In this document: piece after piece, positions 32,521-43,894 of the stretch
Layout of the letters: every line of letters starts with the position of its first letter
How positions within the stretch are numbered: the first letter of the stretch is position 1
Source: Chaenocephalus aceratus
Taxonomy: Eukaryota; Chordata; Actinopteri; Perciformes; Channichthyidae
Direction of reading: 5' to 3'
Length of the DNA: 64,000 bases
Assembly: GCA_023974075.1 (NCBI GenBank)
Contig: CM043788.1
Location: 21,436,996-21,500,995 of the forward strand
Notes under the pieces: model-generated
What the model was told of the DNA's origin: nothing
Seen by the model: only the letters and a program-made list of their open reading frames with translations
Databases searched by the model: none
Translations under genes and position numbers: made by a program

Positions 32521-35500
32521 CAACCTGATCTCACCAGAATGCGTGACTCCACCACGACTCCTTTACACCGCATTGCGTGGTGGACTCACGAACTTTGTTA
32601 CATTTACGTGTCGGCACCACGCAAACAACCCCAATGTAAAGTGAATGAGGCTCCTTTGTCGTGGTGCACACACGCATTTCTACAACGTCCCGCAGTGAGC
32701 TTTTATTCTATAAAACGTGTTTTAAATCTACTTTATAGCTTGTAGTAACTCACGGGAGGCTTCTTTTATTTTATTTGTATCCATAATTATTTGTATTTTT
32801 CGTCAGAATGTAAAAATTACATTAGTTACGAATTTGTGTTCTCAAAAAACACTGCATTGTGTGTAATGCAACTGTGATTTTTATTAAATTAGTTAGTTTT
32901 TAAGGAAGGCCAGAGCTTCAGCTGTGTCAAATAGATTGTTCCCTTTAGTTAACGTTATTTAAAAGATAAAGATCATGTTCCCTGTATTGTATTACAAGCG
33001 TCCATTCCCATTGGATAACGGAGAATTTTACACCCGGAAGTAAGTAGCCTATTCTCCTTACTGTCGATTGATTTTACAGTGATATCTGAACTACTCATCG
33101 ACTAAAAAACACCAGATTATCCTTGTTAATTACACAACATTGATTGGTTTGAATTGTGTACAATGCTTTTGTATTTTCCCCCTTCGATTCGGAGAAACAA
33201 ATATTTTTTCGGAGTTTTTGGACGGCAGAAGACACTACACTACCCAGAATCCTCAGCTATCGTTTGGGACTACACCATGTGCTTAGCTTGAAAAACCCCG
33301 TGATCAGTCCTCAAGCTCTTTGATTGGTTGACCACCAACTGCATTCCATATGAAAAAAAAAACGTTTCGTAAAAAAGAAAATCATACTTTATTCAGCAGT
33401 GCTTGCTTTACTCTTTGAAAGTCATCACATGAATGCATTGTAATAAATGGTTTGGCTGCATTAAATATTACACATCTGTCGTAGTTATTTATTTATCTAC
33501 AGAGATCGGGCTTAGAATAGACCGGAAACTATTCTTTTACCGTTCTGTTTTAATTTCACAATAAAGTTAGTGGTAATATTTTGTTTTGATAGTCTTCTAG
33601 ACCGCTGGGTCATGTTAAGACCATTTTTTTTGTTGCTATGGGTTTTTTCCATCGCTTTTGTGTTACAAATATCAAAACAATAACAAAATAATATTCGTCG
33701 TAAACTAAACCGGAAACAGCAGTATATTTTATTTTGTTAACACTGTAAACTTGACAGCCTTTTAACCTATGCTTTTAACCCAAACCACCTACTGGTTAAA
33801 GCACGTTATTACACGTTTAGAGTAATTGCAATGCAGGTAGATTGTGTTGCTTTTTAATGACTGTTTAAAATGCCTTTTTCTTAATGTCTTTCATTTTTGT
33901 AAAGCACTTTTGAATGTGTTATATTTTATGAAAACATTTAAATATTAAGAGTACATACAAAATAGTGGGAAAGTAGAAGGTCAATTATATAAATATAGAA
34001 TAGAAAATATCAAGAAGATACTCAAATGATATCTAGAATAAAACAGTTTAGTGCCTGATTGGAGGATGTGCAAAACAGACAAACTAATAAGGCTTTATTT
34101 AAAGAAATGTGCAGAATACGACAGTGTAATGGTGGAAGTATACACACATTGATAGATGTCTTGTAATGCACTGTTGAGGAACCTGTGACCCAAGTTTTTC
34201 ATTCATTGCATAACTACACTGTTGTGTATATGATATGTCAATAAACCTTAGAAAATCTTGAAATCTTGAAAGGGATGTACAAAATAGCAATTATATACAG
34301 TCTTTAATGAACTATTAGAGAATAACGAGTAATGAATATGCTTTAAACGGATCTGCAGATAAATATTTAGTCTTCTCAAGCACCAACTATCAAATATCTC
34401 GCCTGATTGTTGGCACTTGACAATCACCTTCACTGAATTTCATTCAGGTGTAACTAAAGTCTGATTTAAGGGTTGTTTATATTTCACATCATTAATCCAA
34501 TTCTGTAAAGTAACTAAAATAAATGTAGTGGAGTAAAAATACCAGGTTAACCTTAAAGAAAGCCCTCAGGATTATAAAAGACCCCATCACCCCAGCCACA
34601 AACTGTTCTGTCTGCTGCAGTCTGGCAGGCGGTACCGCAGCATCCGGACTAAAACCACCAGACACAGAGACAGCTTCATCCCACAGGCTATACGATTATT
34701 AAACACCTGCATTTAGAAATAACATTCATCTGGTTGCTACTTAGAAATTATTTATCTAATATATCATATTCCAATCACTTGTATATAGACTCTTATTGCA
34801 CTATTTGTATCTGTTTTATTGCGTAGCACTGTTGGAGGAGCCTGTGACCTAAGGGGGGAGGAGGGGGGGTAGGACACGTTCGATTCCTGTTTTGAATAGT
34901 GTGCCGTCGATGGGTTTCATTCCATTTCAAAGTCCTTTTTGACGCTGTGTGTAAACGTCGCGCATCCAATCACAGAGGTTGAGGACTCATCACGGGGTTT
35001 GTCAAGCTAAGCACATGGTGTAGTCCCAAACGATAGCTGAGGATTCTGGGTAGTGTAGTGTCTTCGGCCATCCTAAAACTCCGAAAAAATCTTTGTTTCT
35101 CCGAATCGAAGGGGGAAAATACAAAAGCATTGTACACAATTCAAACCAATCAATGTTGTGTAATTAACAAGGACAATTTGGTGTTTTTTAGTCGATGAGT
35201 AGTGCAGATATCACTGTAAAATCAATCGACAGTAAGGAGAATAGGCTACTTACTTCCGGGTGTAAAATTCTCCGTTATCCAATGGGAATGGACGCTCGTA
35301 ATACAATACAGGGGACATGATCTTTATCTTTTAAATAACGTTAACTAAAGGGAACAATCTATTTGACACAGTTGAAGCTCTGACCTTCCTTAAAAACTAA
35401 CTAATTTAATAAAAATCACAGTTGCATTACACACAATGCACTGTTTTTTGAAAACACAAATTCGTAACTAATGTAATTTTTACATTCTGACGAAAAATAA

Positions 35501-35772
35501 AAATAATTATGAATACAAATAAAATAAAAGAAGCCTCCCGTGAGTTACTACAAGCTATAAAGTAGATTTAAAAAACGTTGTATAGAATAAAAGCTCACTG
35601 CGGGACGTTGTAGAAATGCGTGTGTGCACCACGACAAAGGAGCCTCATTCACTTTACATTGGGGTTGTTTGCGTGGTGCCGACACGTAAATGTAACAAAG
35701 TTCGTGACTCCACCACGCATTGTGGTGTAAAGGAGTCGTGGTGGAGTCACGCATTCTGGTGAGATCAGGTTG
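32521..35772. mobile_element. foldback element copy C, complete, about 0.8-kb inverted repeats
   Basis: Starts CAACCTGATCTCACCAGAAT and ends as its reverse complement. The arms run from 32521 to about 33330 and from about 34965 to 35772. An 8-bp target duplication aaataaac lies at 32513-32520 and 35773-35780, and removing the element restores the L2 reading frame (SVNK|PTHCYNHTLDLVL). The interior (33360-34960) has no transposase ORF. The target length fits hAT-like or Mutator-like mobilisation; I cannot decide which. Confidence 0.9.
34555..34810 (+). repeat. Rex1/L2-type LINE 3' fragment inside the foldback element
   Basis: The plus strand reads LRIIKDPITPATN in one frame and SGRRYRSIRTKTTRHRDSFI-like text in another, then a non-coding end with cttattgcactatttgta. 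This wording (SGRRYRSI.T...RNSF.P.A) is the C-terminal end of Rex1/CR1-group ORF2. It is absent from copy A, so it was picked up by this copy. Confidence 0.65.
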
Positions 35773-35780
35773 AAATAAAC

Positions 35781-36819
35781 CAACCCACTGCTATAATCAC
35801 ACTCTCTCGACCTTGTTCTAACTTATGGTATTGAAATTGAGCAACTATTAGTCGAACTGCATAATCCTGCTTTATCCGACCATTTCTTAGTAACTTTTGA
35901 AGTACTATTACGAGACTACAAAGCATTAGTCAAAAGCTCTTGCAGCAGAAACCTATCTGTTAGTGCTATAGCCAAATTTAAGGAAGAGATTCCACCAATA
36001 CTTAACTCGATAGCATGTCTGCATGTAAGGGAGGAAACTTATACAAAATGTACACCACCCCAAATTGATCATGTTGTTGATAGTGCTATAGATGCGCTGC
36101 GAATAAAATTAGACTCTGTTGCTCCTTTGAAAAAGAAGAAAATAAAACAACATAGATTAGCTCCATGGCATAATGCCGAAACCTTCAAAATAAAGCAAAA
36201 GTCGAGACAACTTGAAAGGATATGGCGTTCCACTAAACTTGAAGAATCTCGTTTAATTTGGCATATTGCTCTCAATGAATATAAGAAAGCACTGAGTAAA
36301 GCGAGAGCAGCCTACTACTCTTCATTAATAGATGAGAATAAGAATAATGCAAGATTTCTTTTCAGCACTGTAGCCAGGCTGACAGAGAGCCACAGCTCGA
36401 TTGAGCCTTCTATTCCCATAGCACTCAGTAGTAATGATTTTATGTGCTTTTTTAACGATAAAATTGTTACTCTTAGAAACAAAATTAATGACCTCTTGCC
36501 TTTGACCAGTATAGTGTTATCAACAGCTCCCGGAAACGTAAGTTCTAATATTACACTAGATAGTAAACTAGAATGCTTTTCAGCCATTAACCTTGAACAA
36601 TTAAATTCAATGATTCTCTCTTCTAAACCATCAACGTGCATGTTAGACCCAATTCCAACTAAGCTGTTGATGGACGTTTTTCCATTAATTAGAACTTCTT
36701 TATTAAATATTATGAATATGTCTTTATTATCAGGCTATGTTCCACAATCATTCAAAGTAGCAGTGATAAACCGCTTCTTAAAAGCACAACCTCGATTCAG
36801 AGGTTTTAGCCAACTATAG
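35781..36819 (+). pseudogene. L2 ORF2: endonuclease end and linker to RT
   Basis: Continues the endonuclease with LHNPALSDHFLVTFE (SDH motif, catalytic His), then RLAPWHNAETFKIKQKSRQL, ERIWRSTKLEESRLIWHIAL and ARFLFSTVARLTESHSSIEP. A 230-codon open stretch starts at 36127 and shifts frame at about 36770-36790 as the RT begins. Confidence 0.87.
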
Positions 36820-37510
36820 ACCTATTTCTAATCTTCCGTTCCTCTCAAAAATTATTGAGAAAGCGGTCGCAAAACAGCTGTGTGATTACTTAAAAAACAA
36901 TGATTTATCTGAAGATGTTCAGTCTGGCTTTAGAACACATCATAGCACAGAGACAGCTCTGGTTAAAGTCACAAATGACATTATAATAGCCTCAGACAAG
37001 GGACTTGTCTCTATTCTTGTTTTGCTTGATCTCAGTGCTGCATTTGATACTATCGACCATGATATCCTATTGCAAAGACTAGAGCACTTAGTTGGCATAC
37101 AGGGAACTGCTTTAGGCTGGTTTAGGTCCTATCTATCTGAACGCTCTCAGTTTGTACGTGTTAACGATGAATCTTCCACGCAAACCAAAGTTAGCCATGG
37201 AGTGCCACAGGGTTCAGTGCTCGGACCTATTTTGTTCACATTATATATGCTTCCGTTAGGCAATATTATAAGGAATAATTCTGTAAACTTTCATTGTTAT
37301 GCGGATGATACTCAACTATATTTATCAATCAAGCCTGATGAAATTAATCATCTAAATAAAATTCAAGACTGCCTTAAGGACTTAAAAACGTGGATGACCT
37401 TAATCTTTTTGATGTTAAACACGACCAAAACTGAAGTTATTGTACTTGGCCCGAAGAATCTACGAAACAAATTATCTAAAGATATACTAACTATGGATGG
37501 CATTAATTAA
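36790..37510 (+). pseudogene. L2 ORF2 reverse transcriptase
   Basis: [59 protein letters not shown] (first catalytic Asp), [20 protein letters not shown] and [15 protein letters not shown] (YADD catalytic pair), then MLNTTKTEVIVLGPKN. All RT blocks are in order. A stop at 37508-37510 ends the open frame. Confidence 0.92.
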
Positions 37511-38146
37511 TTAATGGCCTCCAGTGAGACTGTAAGGAATCTTGGTGTTATATTTGATCAGGATTTATCCTTTAACGCCCACATAAAATCAATTTAAAGG
37601 ACCGCCTACTTCCATCTACGTAACATTGCAAAAATCAGGCATATCTTGCCTTAAAACGATGCAGAGAAACTAGTCCATGTATTTGTTACTTCAAGGCTGG
37701 ATTATTGTAACTCCTTATTATCAGGGTGTACCAAGAAGTCAGTCAAGTCGCTTCAGCTGATTCAAAATGCTGCAGCTTGTGTACTAACCAGAGTTAGGAA
37801 AAGGGACCACATTACTCCTGTTCTGGCTGCCTTACACTGGCTCCCTATAGAACACAGGATATAATTTAAAATTCTTCTTCTCGCCTACAAAGCCCTTAAT
37901 GGGCAGGCGCCATCTTACCTTAAATAACTCATTATACCCTACTGTCCTACTAGGGCATTGCGTTCCAAGAATGCAGGGTTGTTGGTTGTTCCTAGAGTCT
38001 CTAAAAGTACAATGGGAGCCAGAGCCTTTTCTTATCAAGCTCCACATTTGTGGAATCAGCTTCCAGTTTGTGTTCGGGTGGCAGACACCCTATCCGTTTT
38101 TAAGAGTGCGCTTAAGACCTTCCTTTTTGATAAAGCTTATAGTTAG
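37511..38146 (+). pseudogene. L2 ORF2 C-terminal region
   Basis: In one main frame with several stops: [73 protein letters not shown] and NQLPVCVRVADTLSVFKSAL, ending FLFDKAYS. Typical of L2 C-termini. Confidence 0.85.
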
Positions 38147-38720
38147 GGCTGATTAAATTCAGCCCCTAGTTTTGCTGATATAGGCTTAGTTTGTCGGGGG
38201 ACATCTTACTTCTTCCTTCTCTCTGTCTATACCTGTGTACTCTCATGTTCCGATTAACCCAGCTTCCCCAAATTTCTATATACGCCAGGATCCGGAGTCA
38301 TGGATGATCCTGCGGTCCTGTGTCCTGGATCGCGAGCCCTGGATCTTGAGTCGTGGCTGTGGTCCTGGATAATTGGTCCTGGATGGATATCCACGTGGAT
38401 TCATCTTCCTATTATACACGCATACATGCATTTCCAAACATTTGGACTACCTATGTTTCAAATGTATTATCTTTTCAATTTACACACGGCATCTATTGCA
38501 CGTCTGTCCGTCCTGGGAGAGGGATCCCTCCTCTGTTGCTCTCCCTGAGGTTTCTCCCATTTTCCGCTTTAAACTGTGGGTTTTCTCCGGAGGTTTTTCC
38601 TTGTACGATGTGAGGGTCTAAGGACAGAGGGTGTCGTATTGTCATACTGATATTCTGTAAACACTGTGAAGACCACTGAGACAAATGTAACATTTGTGAT
38701 ATTGGGCTATATAAATAAAC

Positions 38721-38760
<40 letters not shown>
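38147..38760 (+). repeat. L2 3' UTR and (ATTG)n tail
   Basis: Non-coding, with the element's terminal text aacactgtgaagaccactga...gggctatataaataaacatt, then about nine ATTG/TGAT units to 38760. The same 3' end appears truncated at 11051-11245 and 28700-28865. Confidence 0.9.
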
Positions 38761-38762
<2 letters not shown>

Positions 38763-38764
38763 TA

Positions 38765-40140
38765 CAAGCAATAAAACACTTGCTCCAACGGATTCAAAAA
38801 CATCTCTAAGGAAGCGAGAGGGAATGCTGTCTGAGGTGCAGTTTGTCGGCCGCAGGTGCTTGACTACATCCGAGAGAGAAGAGAGGACAGCAGGGCACAG
38901 AAAAGGAGCAGAATCTGGGGTAGCACTAGTGTGGGCTAGCCTAAGCGCAGACACTTTTTCGATACAAAATGTAAGAAATATATCGCAGAGGGTAGTCAAT
39001 GGCACAATTGAAGAAGCATCACAAGGATTAATGATCGAGTTGAGGACATTAAAAATAACCTGAGGTTTATGGCTGTTTTTAGAGATTAACAGAGAAATGT
39101 GCTCCGTTTTGGCTGCTTTGACTGCCGTCTGGTAGTCGGAAAGGCAAGCACGAAGGATTTCTAAGGAGACATGGAGTTTATCCTTATTCCATTTTCTCTC
39201 TGCACGCCTGCAAGCGCGTCTAAGAGCACGAGTACAGTCATTAAGCCACGGCTCTAAGAGAACTTTGGTGCGTCTAAGCGTAAAAGGAGCAACGGAATCC
39301 AGTATTAGTGTACATGTCGAGTCAAACGTGGAGATAAGCTTATCAGCACGAAGAGCACAGTTCACCTCTAATTTACAGATCGAAGAAGCATTAAAAGCAT
39401 CTGAAAACGGTGAGGCAGTCAAGGGGTTAATTGAACGCAGACAACGTGCAGGGGCCGCACGTGATTCGACTCCCGCAGAAGGGATCGAGGTTGCAAACAG
39501 AACCGGTAAATGGTCTGAGATACGCGTTGCTGCACATATTTCATCCACAGAGATAGACAGTCCAAACGATAATACTAAATCTAAGGTGTGTCCTTTATCA
39601 TGTGTTGGGCCAGCCACGGACTGAATGAGACCGAAAGAGTCGAGGAGATTTAAAAAGTCCCTAACCAGAGGTTTGGACTCGCAGCACACATGGACATTAA
39701 AGTCTCCGCAGATCAAAACACGATCATATTTCAACATGATCCCGGACAGAAAGTCAGAAAAGTCAGTTATGAAATCCTTATTGGACTTTGGTGGACGATA
39801 CACGACTGTGCAGAGTATAGGCGAGGCCGGGTTCAGTTCAAAAAGCTGCAACTCGAAGCTAGCATAGCTAGTTACAGGGTGAAGCAATCAGCATTGGAGA
39901 TTAGCTCTAAACACTGATGCTATGCCCCCACCACGGCCAGTGGTACGGGGGGAGCTGAAGAAAGTACAGTCAGGAGGAAGAAGTTCAGAAAACGGTACAT
40001 ACTCGCCAGTGTGGACCCAGGTCTCCGTCAGGAACATCAAATTCAGATCACGAGAGGTGAAGAAGTCATTTAACAGGAACGTCTTGTTTGCTATTGACCT
40101 AGCGTTTAGCAAAGTCATGCAGAGTTTTCTCTCTGGAGGT
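38765..40140 (-). pseudogene. L2 minus copy ORF2: endonuclease and linker
   Basis: LLNARSIANKTFLLNDFFTS, LMFLTETWVHTGEYVPFSEL (catalytic Glu), TTGRGGGIASVF, then in the continuing frame LCTVVYRPPKSNKDFITDFS, VLICGDFNVHVCCES (D-x-N), HTLDLVLSFGL, RISDHLPVLFAT (SDH) and LEPWLNDCTRALRRACRRAE. Nearly 380 residues stay open, better preserved than the plus-strand L2. The apparent extension into SINQSINQ... is translated microsatellite tail of the other element and is not part of the protein. Confidence 0.87.
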
Positions 40141-40149
40141 GCCGAAGGT

Positions 40150-40671
40150 GTAGTGCGTCTTAGCGGACGAAGATGTGCGTGTTGAACGCTGCGCGGACCG
40201 GGAGTAGTCAGTCGGGCAGGAGGAGCTGCCAGCGGGCCCAGCAGAGGCCGCAGCTCCGGAAAGACAGGGCGAATCCATCGATCCCTCACATGGCGTGCAG
40301 CGGGAGGGCCATGACATCTGATGCGTGGATAAGTCCCAGAAGAAGCCGTCAGGTGTGCTTTTTGATGGATAAGCACGCCACCACGCTTTCCCCGTCGTCT
40401 AAAGCGCTTTCGGTGAGGCAGGATGCAGGGCAACCGGCGCAGGTAGGTGGGAATATCTGACAGTAGAGGGGGGGGGAGTCGATTTACGGTTGCCAGATGT
40501 AGGTTTGGGCAGCAGTATAAACTCCAGTGAGGGTCTTAGGTGGAGGAGAGCTTGGCGATCATAGACGAGCAGAGCAGAGACATTCTGATAAACATAAAAC
40601 AAAAACAGGATAGCTAAAGGCAGATAGCTGAGGGAGCAGCATGCCGACACAGGCGCCATCTTGAAATCCAC
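40150..40671 (-). pseudogene. L2 minus copy, leader/ORF1-end region
   Basis: Two overlapping minus-strand frames (from 40671 and 40433) carry a hydrophobic segment (LSYLPLAILFLFYVYQNVSA) and a Pro/Arg-rich segment. Similar leaders precede the endonuclease in L2-type fish LINEs. No enzymatic motif seen. Confidence 0.5.
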
Positions 40672-40769
40672 TATCCTTATGGCTCATCCACAGCTCTTCC
40701 TTTGAGAGTAAAATGTAAAGCTGCAGTCCATTCAACTACTTCAACAGTAAATGCAGCTACATTCTATGT

Positions 40770-41365
40770 CAGTGGTTCCCAAACTTTTTCTGTCAGGCCC
40801 CCCCAACACAAGTCAGGCTCAGTGGCGGCGCCAGAGATGTATGCTGTGGGGTAGCTTGACGTTTCATAGAGGGTGCTCAAACATTTAGGGTTTTCCATTA
40901 ATGTACCGGTCGCTACAGTGGAATTTTCTACTGCAACACTCCCCACGCATATACACAACGTACCCGCAACAGTTACAATTAAGTAATGTGTAAGTGCTAT
41001 TTTTATAGGTGGTGTGTAGACCTCACATAGGGGGGTCCGGGGGCAAGCTCCCCCGGGAAGATTTATTTTTAAATATTGAAGTTAAATGCATCAATCTGGT
41101 GCACTTTGAGAGCAAAATGAAGAGATCTATGGATACCTCTCTCAACACCCATATGAAACAGAACTGTAAATAGATTTCCTTTTTCTTTATGGATATTTTA
41201 AAAATTACCCTTTTAAACTTTATTCTTTTTTTACTGTCATATAGTATTTCATACCTGTTTTTCATTTATTCTCTTATTTTTTGTATAACTATAATGATCA
41301 CATAAACGTGTGCCTCGGAAATAATTGTTTTCATTAATGGTGACCAAAACATTTGAGACCCACTG
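40770..41365. mobile_element. hAT-like element, CAGTGGTTCCCAAAC ends
   Basis: The left end CAGTGGTTCCCAAACTTTTT and right end ACATTTGAGACCCACTG form imperfect inverted repeats of hAT-Charlie type. No matching 8-bp duplication is visible. A second repeat is nested at about 40824-41110 (CAGTGGCGGCGCCAGAG ... ggggcaagctcccccgg), related in inverted orientation to 61330-61440. Confidence 0.6.
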
Positions 41366-41847
41366 AGATAACACTGAGAAAGTCCTTTAGTTCACTGAGT
41401 CTCTCAGTCTGACAGGAGAGGACTCTCCTCCACTTTGTTGTTGAAAAAACTCCATATATCCGTTAGCGTAGCTCGCTAGCACCAGAAGCTAACAACAACG
41501 ATCTCCGGTACCGGTGCGCTCTCTCGCTCGTGCACGCACACAAAATGGCTCGTTTCACACACACATAGCCGAGCTTTAATGAAACACAGAGACCGAGACG
41601 TAATAGTACTGTATCATATTATTTTCGAATCAATAATTTTTCAAATGATGATTTCTTTTTTTTTAATAACCATTTTTCCTACACTATAGACGCGTCACTG
41701 CACCACTCTTTTTCCAAATGCATAAACTTCACAGCGGGCGGAACTTGTCATAAAGTCCGCGAAAATAAAGCCCACCCATTTAGAGGGAAGATATGGTTGG
41801 TTAATTGTACTGTCATTTGACATTACTCTCTCATTGAGTTACTATAG
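41366..41847. other. intergenic, nothing recognised
   Basis: Mixed sequence with short GC-rich parts (41510-41560); no coding or repeat structure I can name. Confidence 0.5.
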
Positions 41848-42000
41848 AGAGGCGAAGTCCCTCCCTTTCCGGTGACCTCATGGAACCTTATTTCGGAAAA
41901 ATCAAGTCAATGGTGAGAGAAAATTTATCTTTCGATCCCGTCTGAATTGTGCCATGAATTATACATATGATCTTTGTTAATCTTAAAAAATCATTTCCAT
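41848..42000 (+). repeat. dispersed repeat, copy 2 (aagtccctccc family)
   Basis: gaggcgaagtccctcccttt...ggaaccttatttcgg...atctttcgatcccgtctgaattgtgcc matches 10450-10630 with small gaps. Confidence 0.75.
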
Positions 42001-42325
42001 GTCAAAAAAGTCAAAGTTTGTCGTAAAACTGTTGAAATATAAGACTATGAAAAATACGCAACTAGAAAGACTACAAATCCCAGAGTCGCGTAAGTAAGTG
42101 ATGACATAATTGTTTTCCTCCACTAAATATAAGAGATAGCTAAGATAAGATGACTTTAACAAGATGCCTGTGTGCTTAGTACCATGGTTGTAATTAGGGA
42201 TGCACGATACCCGGGGACGGGTGGCGCAGTGGGCTGTGCATCCGATCATCAGATCAAGGGGGAGTGCTGGGGAACAGTTCGAAACCCGCTCCTGCCGCCA
42301 CTGCGTCAGGCCGTTGTGTCCTTGG

Positions 42326-43323
42326 CAGTGTTGTGCTAGTTACTAAAAACCAGTACCTAGTTACCATTACTAGTTACTTCATTTCAAAAGTAACTCAGTT
42401 ACTTTACCGATTACTTGCACCAAAAAGTAATGCGTTACTGTGAAAAGTAACGTTTTAGTTACTTAAAAAAGGGCTTCCATTAATGCCCTTATAGCCTTCA
42501 TTTCAGTACTGTTATTGCATTGGAGAATAATACAATCTGTTGATCAACTTGACATGCATTATATGCAATCTGGATTGCATCGATATTAGCTGGCTTTCCA
42601 TTTTTGTATATTCTTTCTCCAGGTTTTCCGTCCCATATGCCGTGTGCCGCCCGGACATGCTATCATGCTAACTAGCTCCCTGAAAGCAGGTGACTCCACT
42701 GTAGCAATAGCCTGCATGTGTTCTACAACATACCGTGCAATGGCTTTATCAACTTTTCCCTGGCTAGCAGTCCCTTGGTTAAAATCCAGCCGCTGTTGCT
42801 TAGGTGCAGGTGGAGGTGGAGTGGCGTCGGCTGAGTCTCTGTGGTCTTAGCTACTAGCTTCGTCCCAGCATGTTGTTTTTGCAGATGTTTTAAGAGATTT
42901 GAATGACTGGTTTGGGCAGTAGATAGGCTCTTTGACCCGCCAGGACACAACTTACATTTAACTAAAACGTTCTTTTCTTTGTGCTCGACAAAAGTGAAAT
43001 AGTGAGAATATCTCCAGGTGGAGAAACTAGACTTGAGCTCCGCCGCCGCCATGATAGTCTTGTTAGTAAACAACACAAACACGCCCACAGCCGTCTCCGC
43101 ATGTGACACAGGAAGTATTTAAGTACATTTACTCAAGTACTGTACTTAAGTACAGTTCTCATCTCTGTTCACCTGGCTGTTGACTATATAAAAAAACGCA
43201 GTAACGGAGTAACGCACCATGTAGTAAAGGTAACTGAGTTACTGAATTTAAAAAGTAATGCGTTAGAGTACTAGTTACTGCCAAAGATAACGGCGTTACA
43301 GTAACGCGTTAGTCCCAACACTG
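42326..43323 (-). mobile_element. inner hAT element with BED-finger transposase N-terminus
   Basis: Begins CAGTGTTGTGCTAGTTACT and ends AACGCGTTAGTCCCAACACTG; perfect 8-bp duplication gtccttgg at 42318-42325 and 43324-43331. Both ends are rich in agtaactgagttact/taacgcgtta-type motifs. It carries a 5' transposase fragment on the minus strand but is only 998 bp long, so it is non-autonomous. Confidence 0.93.
42600..43109 (-). pseudogene. hAT transposase N-terminal fragment with BED zinc finger
   Basis: From 43109: MSHAETAVGVFVLFTNKTIM, SWRYSHYFTFVEHKEKN-like lead-in, then VKCKLCPGGSKSLSTAQTSH and SNLLKHLQKQHAGTK, i.e. C-x2-C and H-x4-H of a BED finger that binds transposon ends. After a frame change, QGKVDKAIARYVVEHMQAIA and ESPAFRELVSMI follow, the ZBED1/hAT domain start. 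The catalytic RNase H-like domain is missing. Confidence 0.83.
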
Positions 43324-43435
43324 GTCCTTGGGCAAGACACTTCACCCGGATTTGCTCCTGTGGTTATTGTCCACAGTACATGTATAATATCAATGTGTAC
43401 TTGTAAAAGCGCCTCGATGACCTCGAGGCGTGAAG

Positions 43436-43690
43436 ATGGACGGTGTGGCGCAGTGGGCTGTGTAATGATCATCAGATCAAGGGGTGAAACCCGCCGCTGC
43501 TGCGTCTGTAAAGCCGGTGTGTCCTTGGGCAAGACACTTCACCTGAACTTGCTCCTGTGGGTATTGTCCACAGTATCTGACCATTGCATGTATGATATAT
43601 GTGTAATGTGTGTATATGTAAAGCGCTTTGAGTCATTGAAAAAGCGCTATAATAAATGTAAGGAATTATTATTATTATTATTATTGTTTT
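43436..43690 (+). mobile_element. tRNA-derived SINE copy 2
   Basis: A-box region tgtggcgcagtgggctgtg, B-box region gggtgaaacccgcc, a body with cttgggcaagacacttcacc and tccacagtat, a 3' end gtaaagcgctttgagtcatt, and a terminal (ATT)n tail at 43667-43686. It lies 5 bp after copy 1 and in the same orientation. Confidence 0.88.
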
Positions 43691-43751
43691 TTTGAAACCG
43701 ATACCGATAACTTCCTGCTTCTCAAGACCGCTACCGATAACCGATAATAAT

Positions 43752-43775
43752 ATAATATATATATATATATATATT
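43752..43775. repeat. (AT)n microsatellite
   Basis: Short uninterrupted AT run inside the outer hAT. Confidence 0.9.
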
Positions 43776-43894
43776 AAATGTACCTGTAGTTTTTGCACAC
43801 CTGGTGGTACAAAAAAGACTAGTAGTGAGCAAATGACATGAGCATTACTACTATGAACAAACAAACAAAGCCAAGAACAATTTTGACTCTTCAA

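Larger units (their letters stand above)
31500..38760 (+). mobile_element. L2-type LINE, plus copy, inserted between halves of the minus copy
   Basis: Plus-strand parts in order: ORF1 esterase end (31500-31767), endonuclease (31970-32520), a 3.25-kb foldback insertion (32521-35772), the rest of the endonuclease and linker, RT (36620-37510), C-terminal region (to 38146), 3' UTR, and an (ATTG)n tail at 38724-38760. About 4 kb without the insertion. Multiple stops and frameshifts show it is dead. The 5' end is truncated inside ORF1. Confidence 0.88.
38761..40671 (-). mobile_element. L2-type LINE, minus copy, 5' half
   Basis: Minus-strand text from 40671: a hydrophobic N-terminus (MDFKMAPVSACCSLSYLPLA), a basic/proline-rich stretch, then the endonuclease and linker up to SIPSRFLRDVFESVGASVLL, where the sequence breaks into the tail of the plus-strand L2. 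Its RT continuation is the segment 29640-31495, with roughly 60-65 residues not accounted for. Confidence 0.82.
42211..43431 (+). mobile_element. tRNA-derived SINE copy 1, split by a hAT
   Basis: The head (42211-42325) has an A-box-like tggcgcagtgggctgtg and a B-box-like gttcgaaaccc. The body resumes at 43332 after the hAT with gcaagacacttcaccc and tgtccacagtac, matching the second copy. The halves join at gtccttgg, which is also the hAT target duplication. Confidence 0.88.

Noticed and set aside
38493..39887. 464-codon minus-strand ORF read as one protein
   Set aside because: Its last approximately 90 codons (SINQSINQ... onward) are the translated (ATTG)n tail and 3' UTR of the opposite-strand L2. 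Only the part above 38761 is LINE protein.
42211..42325. tRNA gene
   Set aside because: A- and B-box-like motifs are present, but the sequence does not fold as a cloverleaf by eye and is followed by a SINE body that occurs twice; it is a tRNA-derived SINE head.
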